Made by a program: the position numbers and the translations under genes. Below, in pieces: positions 1-11,615 of a DNA stretch of 64,000 nucleotides. The stretch's first letter is position 1. Each line of letters begins with the position of its first letter. The notes under the pieces are model-generated. The model worked only from the letters and a program-made list of their open reading frames with translations, was not told the origin of the DNA and did no database searches. The DNA is taken from positions 225,050 to 289,049 of the forward strand of contig VZQC01009545.1 of NCBI GenBank assembly GCA_009823505.1, in the 5' to 3' direction. This DNA is from Rhizomys pruinosus. Lineage: Eukaryota; Chordata; Mammalia; Rodentia; Spalacidae.

Positions 1-674
1 ATCCTGCTTTGTAGTTTTCCAATAACAGGGAACATAATTATTGACTGGAATTAAGGTGGAAAACTTTACCAAGTCTGTTCAAACTGTCTCCTTCTAGGGT
101 ACATGCCACTACTTCAGGGACATAAACCTAGCTTTTTTTGAGTCAAATTATCTTGAAATGGACAGAACAGATATCAAAAGTAACACTTGCATACTAGACA
201 GAGAACAAAAATATCTTTATCTTTCAATAGTCAAAGGTAACCCTTTATTTTTCTATGCCCCTTTAATCTGAATCTACAACTGGAAGTCTAGTATAAGCCA
301 GGAATGGTCCAAAAACCAATCACAACCCTGTGTGGTTATAATCCCATTTAGACCATTAGTAAACTGGCTTTAATGTTTATACCATTCCACTCTAGAAACA
401 TTTAACCACTTCAATCCAGTACAAGATCTTATTTTCTAATAAACTTTGCAATATTTGTGCCCATCCAGCTGAACAGGGGAGTTTCCCCAAACTCATCACC
501 ATAAAATCAAACCTTAAAGTGACCCTACAAGTCCTGGGGCTGTCTCTGGCCAACCAAATCTTTCCAGATATTCAGAACCATACCACATAGGCCTGAGAAA
601 AAGCTTGTCTATCTGCCCTAAAGATGTTCCACTTAGTGATCAAATTATCCCCCACACAAAACACAACAAAAGGC
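1..674. other. Unassigned AT-rich DNA
   Basis: I recognise no repeat, RNA or coding sequence here. The right edge is where an antisense L1 fragment stops abruptly. Confidence 0.4.
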
Positions 675-905
675 CTTGAATTATATTTTATCTAATATTA
701 GTTGAGCAGTTCCTCTTTCTTTCTTAGTGCCATTTACTTCTATTATTTTTACCCTCCTTTCACCTTGGGATAATATCTATCTTTAAATGTGAGGTAAGTT
801 TCTTGGACACACGAAAAATAAAAAGATGGGTTTTGTTACTTAATCTAATCTACTAGTTTCTGTCTCTTAATTGGAGAATTCATTCCATTGATAATTAAAA
901 TTGTT
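675..905 (-). pseudogene. L1 ORF2 endonuclease N-terminal remnant
   Basis: The minus-strand translation aligns with the start of the L1 ORF2p endonuclease seen intact at 12232-12588: an INGLNSPIKRH-like start, a degraded QETHL-like motif, and an NGTKK tract near 710. Several stops interrupt it. It is the distal end of the same L1 whose ORF1 lies at 957-2335. The catalytic core beyond the first ~75 residues is missing, so it cannot make an active enzyme. Confidence 0.65.
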
Positions 906-956
906 TTTGAGAATTAAATTGCTTCCAATCATTTTGAATTCTAGTACATTCTTACC

Positions 957-2335
957 TTAGGTTTTTATTTCCATTGCGGTAGTATCATTTGTTTTCTGCT
1001 GTTGATTGGTTACAGTCATCCCTACCCCCACTCTTTGTATTGCTTGAAATATTCTCTGCCAGCATGGCTTATTGGAGAGGAATTCTTTCAATTTATTTAT
1101 ATCATGGAACATTTTCCTTTCTACTTCAATTATAATAGACATTTTTGCAGGATAAAGTACTCTGGGTTGGCATCTATAGTCTTTTAGAACTGAGAATATT
1201 TTAGAACAGGCTCTTCTGGCTTTCATCTTCTGCACTGAGAAATCAGCTATAATTCTGGCAGGTTTTCTTTTGTAGGTAACTTGTTTTTCTTTTGCAGCCC
1301 TCAGTATTCTTTCTTTGCTTTGAACATCTAATGTTTTTACTATGATATGATGTGGAGAATTTGTTTTCTGTTTCTGTCTGCTTGGAGTTCTATATGCTTC
1401 TAATACTTCTATAGGTATCTCTTGCTTTAATTTGGGAAAATTTTCCTCTAAAATTTTGCTGAAGACCTGGGCCATATCGTTATCCTGTGAGTTTTCTTCC
1501 TCTTCCATCCCTATAATTAATAGGTTTGGTCTTTTCATAGTATCCCAGCATTCCTAGTTATTCCATTCTTTTTTTTTGTAATTTTTTCATAATCTTCACT
1601 TGATTTATACAATTCTTCTATATTGTCTTCCAATCTTGATATTCTATTTTCTACTGTATCCATTCTATTATTTTTTCTCACATAAGTTTATTTTTATTTT
1701 TTCAACAAATCTAGACCCGTGCTCCCACCCATTCCCCCACCCCGCCAGAGCTCATGCATTCTGCCAAACATGCTTTTCATCTCCTTCTCAGTCTTTCTCA
1801 ATATTCTCCATGAGGAAGTTGACTGTTTTGAGCAGAAGTTCACTGTTTCAGTCAGTTCTTTGATGCAGTCCTTTCTGTTGTTGCTGTTTTTGTTGTTGTT
1901 GTTGTTGTTGTTTTTGTTGTTGTTTCCAATATGAATTATGCCCAACTGCTTTGGACAAAAGCTCAGGGGGCCCTACACAAGAAATACTAAGAATTTATCC
2001 TATCCTTTCCAAGCTGTTTGTGGAATATTGCATTTCTTTTTTGATTTCAATTTGAATTTTCTTCAATGTTTCTAAATCTTTTGTGATTTCATTCCACAAT
2101 TTATACTTTTCCTTTTTCAACTTATCCCTCTCTTCTTTTAGATCCCAGACTTCCTTTTTTATAAGCTCCTTAAATTCCCTCAACTCCTTAATTCTCTAAT
2201 GATATTCATAATTTTTCTTTTGAGGTCTGTACCTTGAGTTATATCCAAGAGGTCTTCATCAGAGGGTACTTGAATAGGGGTATTAGTGTTTGGTGGAGAT
2301 CCACCTGAGTCTTTCTTTCATTGATCTTTATGCAT
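957..2335 (-). pseudogene. L1 ORF1p (RNA-binding protein) pseudogene
   Basis: ORF1p is the L1 RNA-binding and chaperone protein, which forms coiled-coil trimers on L1 RNA. The best open segment (1538-957, 193 codons) starts MKRPNLLIIGMEE and covers the RRM domain and the C-terminal domain, including an EAYRTPSRQ tract and a YPAKMSI tract typical of L1 ORF1p. Upstream, 2183-1995 encodes charged lysine/glutamate heptads of the coiled coil. The N-terminus (near 2335) holds a PSDEDLLDITQGT-like acidic stretch with stops. A 313-bp L1 3' end at 1678-1990 splits the coiled coil from the RRM. With the stops, this makes the gene non-functional. It is one of the better-preserved ORF1 C-terminal halves in the window. 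Confidence 0.85.
1678..1990 (-). mobile_element. Nested 5'-truncated L1 3' end, antisense
   Basis: This block nearly repeats 20610-20928. On the minus strand it shows the L1 3'UTR with a GTT/CAA trinucleotide run (1868-1924 on plus), a CCCC/GGGG tract and an A-rich tail, which is T-rich on plus at about 1683-1702. It interrupts ORF1 of fragment A, so it inserted later. I could not find a clean TSD. Confidence 0.75.
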
Positions 2336-2900
2336 GTGGGTAGCTTCTTTGGGGGAGTGGTTCTAATGTGAAGCTTAGGTTTTTATTGAGCTGGCACTGA
2401 TTTTTGTTATAGTCTTTAGGTGTTTTGTTGATTTTTTAATTGATGTACAGATGTGGATACTTTAGGTACAAAAATCTCAACTCTATTGTAACACTGTACA
2501 GACCAACACCCCTCACCCAAAAAGCAAATAGTTCTCCCAATGGACTAAGCCATGCAGCACCCAAGCCGGCCCAGGCCCAGGCATTCGAACCCCAAACCCC
2601 AGGGACCTCAGGCACTCCTGGTCCTGTGGCCTGGAGGGTCACAATGCTTCCACTACAATGTAGCTGCAGACCCCACGTCCACATGTGGTGAACCCCAATA
2701 ACCCACCTGGTGAGATGTACTCACGGAACCACTGTACATCATCACCCTTAATCTACCAGCCAATCCTCCAGGGACAGGCACCAATGTCTGTACCTGTGTT
2801 CAGTAGGAGAATGGCTCAGCTGACACATGGGTCTATTGCTGTTGTCTCCTGACACCCTGAGGTAAAGTCTTTAGTACCAAATTTTAGTCTCTAAGGATCC

Positions 2901-3521
2901 AAATGCCCTCATCTGTCTTGAACTTGAGTAAGTCTTGTTCACGTTGTCTTAACTGCTTTCAGTTCATATATGCAACTGTCCTGATTTTTGGAAAGCACTG
3001 TTTTATTGTCATCATCAACCACTTCTGGCTCTCATAATTTGCCTGCCCCTCTTCTACAATGATCCTTGACAGTTGTGGAGAGGGGTGTGATATTCATGTC
3101 TCCATTTGTGGATGCATTCTGAAGTCTCTTATTCTCTACATGTTGACCAGTTGTTGGTCTCTATCATAACTTCCTTCTACTGCAAGAAAAATCTTCTCTA
3201 TTGAAGGTTGAGACATGAACTAATCTATGGATATAACAAAAATCAGTAGGAGTCACTTTAACATTATTTTCATTTAGCAAAAATGTAGTAGTATGCTCTT
3301 CCTTATGGCCTATGGCCTCTCTGTCCACTGGTTTACAGCCCAGATAACAATGACAGACTTGGGTTACATATTGTGGAACAGGCTTTAAATATAATCACAA
3401 AGTAGTTGACTACTCCCACATTATTTTTGCCACTATTGCACTAGTAAGACAGCTTCCCAGTCCAACAGTTATTGTAGATCACATGGTTTGCAGCAGGAAA
3501 ATAAAATGATCAAATGATAAC
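2901..3521. other. Unassigned DNA
   Basis: No recognisable element or coding signal. A diverged old repeat cannot be excluded. Confidence 0.35.
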
Positions 3522-3674
3522 TTTTTTTTGGTATTTTCAAGACGAGGTCTCCCTGTAGCCCCAGCTGTCCTGGAACTTGCTCTGTAGACCAGGCTGGCCT
3601 TGAACTCATAAAGATCCACCTGCCTCTGCCTCCCAAGTGCTAGGATTAAAGGCCTATGCCACCACGTCCAGCAA
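3522..3674 (-). mobile_element. B1 SINE, antisense
   Basis: This is a full B1 in reverse: a T-run on the left (the A-tail), GACCAGGCTGGCCTTGAACT in the middle and GCCACCACG at the right end. Similar GATAACTTTTTT and GATTACTTTTTT sequences flank it and are likely TSDs. Confidence 0.9.
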
Positions 3675-4325
3675 CGATTACTTTTTTTTTTCCCCTCTAG
3701 GAGCACTCATACTACCTACCAGAACTATGAAAGGTACCCACCAGGGAAGAAGCTTCAGTGTCAGTATCAGCTTGTTTTATGACTCAAATACATTTTAGCT
3801 TCAAGTTCTGATGGGTAACCAAGAATATTGGCAGTTGCATACAATGTTTGGGGTTATATATTTTAGAGAGTTTCTACAGTAGTAGGTTTCTATATGACTT
3901 TTTAAGGGGTCTTTAATGTTAATTGTCCTTCCCTATATCCCACCCTGCACTCCCATTCCATCATACTATTTCACTTTTGCTATTCCATTATTCCTCCTCT
4001 GCCCTTTATATTATTTTATTATTTTATTCTATCTCTATTCCCTTGAATGATGTCCCTTCTTACATGGTCTCTTAGTAATTTCCTAAAATGAGTAGTGCAA
4101 ATGAAATGTACACTGCTCAAGACTCAAAGGTAACATTCACCTATGAGAGAAAACATGTAATGTGTTGTTTTTCCTTTAGATTGTTTCCAGTTGCATTCAT
4201 TTACCTGAAAATTTCAGCTTTGTCTTGTGTAATTAAGGTCAATTAAACTCATTATGCTTCAACTTGTCATTAGTAAAATGAGTCTATGAAAATGTTCTAC
4301 CAATATTATATAGACATTAAAAGAA
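3675..4325. other. Unassigned DNA
   Basis: It is CT-rich around 3920-4060. I recognise no element. Confidence 0.35.
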
Positions 4326-4545
4326 ACAGAGCTGGAAAGATGGCTCTGTGGTTAAGAACACTGGCTGCTCTATAGAGGTCCCAAATTTGATTCCCAGCAC
4401 CCACATGGTGGATAACAACCATCCATAACTCCAGTTTCAGGGGATAAAATGTTCTCTTCCACAGGCATTTCAGGACATTAGTGCATTTACATGCATGCAG
4501 GCAATACACTCATACACATAATTATAATAATAATATTTAAAAGGA
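4326..4545 (+). mobile_element. B3/B2-type SINE
   Basis: A tRNA-like head (GAGCTGGAAAGATGGCTC...GGTTAAGA) is followed by a CCCAGCACCCACATGG box and an ACACATAAT-rich tail. It is diverged, so an old copy. Confidence 0.8.
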
Positions 4546-5114
4546 GTTAAAGAAATAATATATGTAACAATATTGAAACAACATACAGGTTAAATAACAT
4601 GACCTACAGATTGGCAGATTTGGATTTATGTTTACTTCTTTGATCTGCTTTACTGTCATATCAGGCTGGTCTATAAAGTCTACATGACTGCATTCTCAAA
4701 TGGTACAGCCTTGAGGTGTCCTCAACCAATGGAATATACCAGCTGAAAATGAGAATTGGAAAACAGAGTTAAATAGTTACTTCCCTCTCTCCATCTCAAG
4801 AGAAAAGAGCTGCTCTGATATCAGTTGACTTTCTTAAACATATTTCTTTTTTTACTTCCATAATAGCAATGGTAAATAAGTCAGCATATATTAGGCTTCC
4901 AGCGTCAGCATATATTAGGGTTCCAGCGTCATCATCTATATTCATTTTTAAATAAAGCCTACTCAAATTATTGTACTATTAATGTCCCATTTATTTTCCA
5001 TTAAGGGGTTGACTGATCTATTATAGTACACTATGGCACACAATAAAGCTTATCATTTCATAACACAAATTTAAGGTATCTTTGTTAAAGAAATTTAAAC
5101 ATTTGATAGGGCTT
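4546..5114. other. Unassigned DNA
   Basis: No element recognised apart from a small 24-bp tandem repeat at 4880-4927. Confidence 0.35.
4880..4927. repeat. 24-bp tandem duplication
   Basis: Two adjacent 24-base units beginning GTCAGCATATATTAGG differ at one base. A third copy starts at 4928 but decays after a few bases. Confidence 0.8.
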
Positions 5115-5128
5115 AAAAAGCACTGTGT

Positions 5129-5369
5129 TGGGGCTGGAGAGATGGCCTAGTGGTTAAGAGCGCTGACTGCTCTTACAGAGGACCTGGGTTCGATCCCCAG
5201 CACCCACGTGGTGGCTGAGAACCATCTGAAACTCCAACTCCAGGAGAACTCCAGTTCCAGGGGAATCCAACACCCTCTTCTGAGCTCTGTGGCATTGCAC
5301 GACATGGGTGCACAAACCTGCATGCAGACTGTACATTCATACACATACCGAAATAAATAAAAATTAAAA
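5129..5369 (+). mobile_element. Young B2-type SINE with intact TSD
   Basis: The element runs from GGGCTGGAGAGATGG to an A-rich tail. A perfect 14-bp TSD, AAAAAGCACTGTGT, flanks it at 5115-5128 and 5370-5383. The body has two adjacent 17-bp units (AACTCCA..TCCAGG.G) that older copies have only once. Confidence 0.95.
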
Positions 5370-5383
5370 AAAAAGCACTGTGT

Positions 5384-5735
5384 CATCTGCTTCACTTATA
5401 ATTTGGGGAAAAAAGCAATGTGTCAATAAAGTGTTCTTTTTTTTTTGGTTCAAAGGCAAGAGATGGTCACAGATATCAAAAGGTAATCATTTTATAGTCA
5501 AAAGGTGATGAAGCTTGGAAATAATTGAATTCTCTAAGGTAGTTGCCCAAGAGGCTGCAGGAGTGAATAGTTCTTTTGCTAATATTTCCCAAGGAAGATA
5601 TCTCCATTGCAGAAGAAATAACTACTATTATTCAGATCATATGCATCAACGGAGACACATGATATTTCTGTCACTAGGAGCAAAAGAGACATTTTCATGA
5701 GTTGTTTCATTATCAAAAATTAAGTGGAGACTGGA
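5384..5735. other. Unassigned DNA
   Basis: No element recognised. Confidence 0.35.
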
Positions 5736-5960
5736 AAAAACTTGACTGAAACAGTGAAGTTCTCCCAAAAACAGTAAACCACTTTGAAAACAAAATACTC
5801 TGGAAAGACTCAGAAAAAGATGCAAGACATGTGTGGCAGAGTCCATGAACTCAGGTGGGGTGGGGGGCATGGAAAAGGAAATGAATCTAAATTCAATTGA
5901 GAAATGATGTATGATATATGAAAAATTTTAATAACAATAAAAATATATTTTAAAAATTAA
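5736..5960 (+). mobile_element. L1 3'UTR end, truncated
   Basis: The order CTGAAACAGTGAAG, GACTCAGAAAAAGATG, GGTGGGGTGGGGGG, then an AATAAAAATA tail matches the L1 3' ends at 19787-20085 (reverse) and 9870-10010. Confidence 0.75.
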
Positions 5961-6180
5961 CTGGAGAAGCTTAGCATGCGGTGGCCTCTTATACTTTTAT
6001 CACTTTCTGGAACTGATTCCTGTTACTTTCATCCTTGCTCATGTAACACTAGAGTACTAAGGTACTATGGTTTACATAATAAGGTACTAATTATTGTGGA
6101 ATATGCTCATTGGTATTTTTTCAAAGGTAACCTTGTAAACTTTGTCACTGATATGGCACCACGATGATAACATAGCTTCT

Positions 6181-6423
6181 GTCGAGGTTCAGAGAGATTG
6201 CTCAGTGGTTAAGAGCCCTGGCTGCTCTTGGAGAGGACCAGGGATTGTTTGCTAGCAGCCATAAACAGTTGACAACAGTCCAGAGCTCCAGCTCCAGTTC
6301 CAAGGAGGACACAATGCCTTCTTCTGGTTTCAGCAGGCATTGCACACATGTGGTTCACTTGCATACATGCAAGCAAAACACTTATGCAAATAAAATAAAA
6401 ATAAATTGATCAAAAAATTTAAA
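6181..6423 (+). mobile_element. B3-type SINE with TSD
   Basis: It has a tRNA-like head with GGTTAAGAGCCCTGGCTGCT and an ATAAAATAAAAATAAA tail. The 12-bp repeat AACATAGCTTCT at 6169-6180 and 6424-6435 is the TSD. Confidence 0.9.
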
Positions 6424-6435
6424 AACATAGCTTCT

Positions 6436-8102
6436 TTCAGAACAATATTTCTCAAATGCTGCTGTTACTCAATGCTTTTTAAATGCATTAATAATTAGTA
6501 ACTTCAGATATACCAAGTTATTTTATATATAACCACACCTGCCATTAGTAATCTTGTGGAGTTGGAATACATGTGTCTCAACAATATATAGATTTTCTCT
6601 TATGGAAAATGCCATTGGTAGTATTTAGTAATTCCAATAATTTATGTAGCAACTTCGCCTTAATTCTGCATATAACATCTTAAATTTTCAAATGCTCTTG
6701 ACTGAGGTAACAGTAATCAGCAACTAGCTTTTGTTGATAGAGAACAATTTGGTGATTTTTATCCTGATTTATTTGATTCTGGCCTGTATTAAGAGCCAGG
6801 AACTGGTGTTAAGTAGCTATCTGAATAGGGGAAATTGGACAGAAAATTATGCTTGCCAGGAAAATGAACTACTACGAAGTGTGCATGGGGTGATTATGAA
6901 AAGCAATATTAAAGGGAAGTAGAAAGATAAAGTCCTTTGACTTTTGTGCACATTAAATGAATATCTATTAGGTACACTTTTGGCAAATTCCCTTTTATAC
7001 CTAATGCCATCTGTACTTATAAATTCAATCCTAAGCCTAAACAAAGACTAGTACACTGTATGACTCAAAGCATAGGACCTGCACTTAGTGGCACTCTTTA
7101 ATGAATGATTTACAAGTGAGCAATATATTTAAAATCTTTCTTAACCTACAGTTAAGTTTGTTATTATAGAAAATTAAACTTCTGGATAACTTTTCTCCTG
7201 CCAAGATAACTAGGTACCTCCAAAGTCAATAAGTCAAAAGGAAAGTGTGCATCAATTCAACTTTGGGTATGAAAGTATTTAAATATCATGTTTACTGGAT
7301 TCTTATCAAATATATTTCTGTGGATTTTAAAAGAGAGAACTTTACATGTTTTTATTTGCTCGATTTTGCTATCCAAATGCTTCATTGGTTTGACGACATT
7401 TAACTGTAATTAAAGTATCCAAATTATACCATACCTGGAAATTGAACTATTCAAGCTGTAAATTGAATTCCTCAAAGTGAATCTTTCATAAATAATGCAC
7501 ATTAACATAAAAAACTGTTTAAATTAAATGAGGTCATCTCTATTTCTCAAAGGAAGCTTGATTTGCAACTCTATGAAATCCAATAAGGCATTTCAGAGTA
7601 AGTTAGAGTTAAGATGAGCTTAAGCCTTATGTAAATTAAAATTCATCTCTTTCGTAAAAAGGGGATTTCACTACCTAAGTAGTTTACCAAATTTTAGAGG
7701 TACACAATATTTTTCAAATCATATATATAGCATCTCCTTTTTTTATGAATCAAAGAACTGAGAACAAACCAAATCAAGGAAAATGGACATAAACAACATT
7801 TGTATTAAACACTTTAAAATCAATGAGAAGATAGACACTAATATTATTAGCGGATACTATACTAATATGCTACAAGGTACATTAATAAAAGTCCTGTAAT
7901 GTTAGAAATGAAATTACAAATAATAAGACATAGACTTAGAGAAAGTGAAGTGAAAGCACACACACATGAATTCCTTACACTTGGATCACATTTATGCTTA
8001 TACAAGAAAATTGGCTTCTGGTTAGTTACCAACTGGTCAATTGCAAATTAAGTAGGTAAATGGATTAATGAATGAATAAATAAAGATATATAACAGAGGT
8101 GT
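6436..8102. other. AT-rich unassigned DNA
   Basis: About 1.7 kb with no recognisable repeat or coding signal. The longest open stretches are short and show no protein family motif. Confidence 0.4.
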
Positions 8103-8265
8103 TGTGGTTTGAATAATAAATTAATTCCACAGGCTCCAAGTTTTTGAATACGTGGTTTAGGGGAGGGAAATGGAACCTTTAGGAAGTGGGACATACCCGA
8201 AAGAAACAGTCATTGGGGAGGCACATGGAGAGTTCATAACATTGCCCGATTTCAAGTTTCTCTGT
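8103..8265 (+). mobile_element. URR1-like hAT repeat, 5' part
   Basis: It begins GTGGTTTGAAT and contains CACAGGCTCC and GGAACCTTTAGGAAGTGG, in the order seen in the copy at 19398-19742. It is cut off by the following L1. The assignment rests on memory of the rodent family. Confidence 0.5.
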
Positions 8266-9732
8266 TTCCCTTGCATGCTAAAAATGTCCATTTTACCCAA
8301 ATTGATATACAGATTTAATGCAATCCCAATCAAAATCCCCTTGAAATTCTTCACAAACTTGGAACAAAATCCATAAATTCATATGGAAAAACAAAAGACC
8401 ATGAATAGCTAAAGAAACCCTGAGTGAAAAATGCAATACAATACTGGGGGGGGTGGCATTGCCAGACCTCAAGCTATATTATGGGGCCATAGTCGTAAAA
8501 ACAGCCTGGTACTGGCACAAAAACAGACCCATTGACCCATGGAACAAAATTGAAGATTGAAACTTGAGATCATACAATTTCAGCCAGCTCATATTTGACA
8601 AAGGGGCAAAAAAGCTCAATGGAGGAAGGATAGCATCTTCAGCAAATGGTGCTGGCAAAATTAGATCACCATTTGTAGAAGAACAGAATTAAGCCCCTAC
8701 CTCTCACCCTGTAAAAAAATAAACTCCAAATGGATCAAAGATCTCAATGTGAAACCGGAAACCCTGAAGGTATTAGATGAAAAAAATGGCAACAATATGC
8801 AAGACATAGGGTTAGGAAAAGACTTTCTAAATCAGACAGCAGCTACACAGAAAATAAGGTCAACAGTTGACAAATGGGACTCAAACTCAAAAGCTTCTCT
8901 ACAGGGAAAGAAACAATCAAGGAAGTGAAGAGAAAACCCACAGAGTGTGAGGAAATCTATATCAGTGATTCATCTGACAGATCATTAATGTCAAGAGTAT
9001 ATAGACTACTCAAAAAAAGCAAAGAAGTAAGAAAACAAATGACCTACTCAAAAGATGGAGTGAAGAGCTGAACAGAGACTTCACCAGTGAGGAATAAAAG
9101 ATGGCTGAGAAACATCTTAAAAAGTGTTCAACATCATTAATAATTAAGAGATGAAAATTAAAACCACTCTCACATGTCACCTCACTCTGATATGACTGAC
9201 TAAGATTGAGAAAATAAGGGACACAAAATGCTGGAGAGGTGGTGGGGAAAGGGGAAAACTCATCCACTGCTGGTGGGAATGTAAACGTTTTGGAAAGCAT
9301 TGTGGAGAACCCTTAAAAAACTCAAAATGAGTCTAACACCTGACCCAGCCATACCAGTCCTGGGTATATACCCACAAGACTCAGCCTACCATAAAGATAT
9401 ATGCACATCCATGTTTATTGCAGCTCTCTTCACAATAGCGAAGAGCTGCAACCAACCTGAATTCCCCTCAACTGATGAGTACATAACAAAAATGTGGTAC
9501 ATCTACACAATGGAGTACTATTCAGCAGTAAAAGAAGATGACACCATGAACATTACAGGTAAATGGATGGAACTCAAAGCCATTATGTTCAGTGAAGTAA
9601 CAGTCTTGGAAAAAGAAGCGGTGAATGTTCTCCCTCATTTGTGGATGCTAACATCAAATCCCCAGATGAAAGGCAAGCTGAAAAACATTATTGTTATATT
9701 TCTATCTGAAAGCAACTATGTTGTTATAATGT
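8266..9732 (+). pseudogene. L1 ORF2p C-terminal remnant
   Basis: The translation covers the region after the reverse transcriptase domain and the cysteine-rich C-terminus. It is broken by frameshifts up to 9300. A 144-codon open segment (9300-9734) then carries the L1 hallmarks IPVLGIYPQD, MFIAALFTIAK, TKMWYIYTMEYYSA and GKWMEL. ORF2p is the endonuclease/reverse transcriptase that copies L1 RNA at a nicked target. Both catalytic domains are absent here because of 5' truncation. Confidence 0.85.
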
Positions 9733-10017
9733 AAATCTCTTAATGGGCTCTAGAATCAACTCACCACTTACTTTCCGACTCCGTAATTACTGTATATGAG
9801 TGGAAAGCATGTATGCGTATTTTAGAGTAATATAAAATTAAAGGAGGAAAATGTGAATCCTTAAACATAAAAAAGACTGAAAGAAAGATGCAGGATAGTT
9901 ATGGCAGACTTCATGATCTGGGGTGGGTTGGGGGGAGGGAAAGGGGAATATGTCTAAATTGAACTGAGAAATAATGCCTAAAATACACAAAACATCAATA
10001 AAAGCATTATAAAAAGG
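8266..10017 (+). mobile_element. L1 copy B, 5'-truncated
   Basis: This is a 1.75-kb L1 that begins inside the last third of ORF2, continues through the ORF2 stop near 9734, and ends in a 3'UTR with a GGGGTGGGTTGGGGGG tract and an AACATCAATAAAAGC tail. Part of its 3'UTR is present twice (9733-9845 and 10018-10134). It lies directly upstream of the long L1 copy C in the same orientation. Confidence 0.9.
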
Positions 10018-10134
10018 CAAATCTCTTAGTGGGCTCTAAAGTAGATCCACCACTTACTTTCAGACTCTGTAATTACTGTATATGAAAGGAAAGCATGTAT
10101 TCATAGCTTAGAGTAATATAAAATTAAATTAACA
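9733..10134 (+). repeat. Direct duplication of L1 3'UTR segment
   Basis: A segment of about 112 bp beginning AAATCTCTTA.TGGGCTCTA at 9733 recurs at 10018. The two copies differ at scattered bases and are separated by the terminal part of the 3'UTR. Confidence 0.85.
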
Positions 10135-10689
10135 CTTGAGATTTTCAACAAAATCCAAGCAAACAAACAAACCCACATGCCAAAGACACAATGGAAAAAC
10201 AACAATATGAGAAAAGGTCATAATAAATTCCCACTGAACTCAACAGTCCTGTAGAAGATCCTGACAATGAGATACCCTGGAAGGAAACCAAGACATGGAC
10301 CTTAGAAGAACAATTGTAGACATATTCAAAGAAATCAAAGAATATAAAGAGCAAATCAGAAAACTAAAGGGAGAGAATGAAAAACTCATGGAACTAGAAG
10401 GAAAGAATAATACACTCTGTAAAGAACTAGAGGAAAAGAATGACAAACTGAAAAGAACTAGAGGAAGAGAAATACAAACTCCAAAAAGAAATGGAGGGAG
10501 AGAATGACAAACTCAAGAAGGAAGGGGAATATTTAAAAGATCTCAGGCTGAAAGGAAAAAAGAAACTCATCAGTGAAGCAAGGAGCTACAAGAAGAGAAT
10601 GAAAAGATCGAAACAGAAGTGGAAACACTGAAGAGATCACAGGATGAAATGAAAAATGAAATTGAACATGCATCCAATCAGCAGGAAGG

Positions 10690-10982
10690 ATGGTAAAAAG
10701 GCTCAGAAAAAATGGATGAAGCAAAAAAAAAAAAAATATCAGAGCAACAGGATAACACAGTGCAGCTAGAAACCTCAAGTAAAGATTATGAAAAATTTAA
10801 AAAACAGAAGAGTGGAGCCAATAGCTTATTTGGGTTCACTCTTCTCTTTTTTAAATTTTTCATAATCTTTACTTGAGGTTTCAGGCTGCACTGTGTTATC
10901 CTGTTGCTCTGATATTCTTTTTTTTCTGCTTCATACATTTTGTTTCTGAGCCTTTTTACCATCCTTTCCTGCTATTGGCTCT
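10690..10982. repeat. Inverted repeat at the 5' junction of a nested L1
   Basis: Host ORF1 sequence 10690-10814 is repeated in inverted orientation at about 10829-10970 with only scattered differences. A short GAGCCAATAGC at 10814-10824 also has its inverse GCTATTGGCTC at 10971-10982. Confidence 0.85.
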
Positions 10983-11615
10983 CTCCTTGGAGGAATAACC
11001 CATGGCTGATGCCACAAGTTTACATCCTCTACAGGTTAGGAGATGTTATAAGCCACAGTAAGACCCTGTCATATTTAACAGGAAAAAAATGTAATTCATG
11101 GATTAACATACCATCCAATCATATGTGTCTATACCAAAGTAACTTACCATAACTATTAGTGCTGTTTAAATACCTATATATCTAATTGCTTGTGCTTCAT
11201 TAGTAGAATCGAAAGGTTATTTCTGTACAAACTGTCAGCCCATGAAAGGAAACAGCCAGAACTGACCAGAGTCCAAGACAACAGATCCAGAGAAAGTAGA
11301 CTGTTTTGCTTCTCATCCACCTGTGCCCCTTTTCTAAGCCTAGGGAACAATCTGTGGAAGAGGGGGCATGGTAGAATGTAAGGGCTGCGATTGGGATGAA
11401 TGGTGAAACTACAGCAATATAGACTGGACACTCATTTGATCAACTTGATTGAACATACAAGCCCCCCCTGCTGGATGGTGGGACCCATGAGCTGTGTGGG
11501 TTTGGGAACAACTGCTCGCGAATTGGTGGTATGGGGGGAAGGGAAAGGGAAGTATGCCTGAACTGAATTGGAAAATTATGTATGAATACACAAAGCAACA
11601 ATTAAAAAAAAAAAC
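10815..11615 (+). mobile_element. Nested L1-type insertion with inverted 5' segment
   Basis: A 13-bp TSD, AAACAGAAGAGTG, at 10802-10814 and 11616-11628 bounds this insert. The body (10971-11500) is a dispersed sequence that occurs again in reverse at 35335-35960. It is followed by an L1 3' end (CCTGAACTGAATTGGAAAAT, then an A-tail). I think the body is a variant L1 3'UTR, but this is from memory of the family. Its first ~155 bp are an inverted copy of the host flank. Confidence 0.8.

Larger units (their letters stand above)
675..2900 (-). mobile_element. L1 fragment A (5'UTR?-ORF1-start of ORF2), antisense
   Basis: Read on the minus strand, this L1 runs from a presumed 5'UTR (about 2900-2340) through ORF1 (2335-957) into the first ~75 codons of the ORF2 endonuclease domain, where it stops near 675. 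Loss of the 3' side is unusual, because L1 copies normally lose their 5' end. A later deletion or rearrangement probably removed the rest. The 5' boundary is uncertain: the GC-richer stretch 2500-2700 could be L1 5'UTR or unrelated. A second L1 end is nested inside ORF1. Confidence 0.75.

Noticed and set aside
957..1538. 193-codon frame as a host gene
   Set aside because: The protein is L1 ORF1p by its RRM and C-terminal motifs, and it sits in a broken L1.
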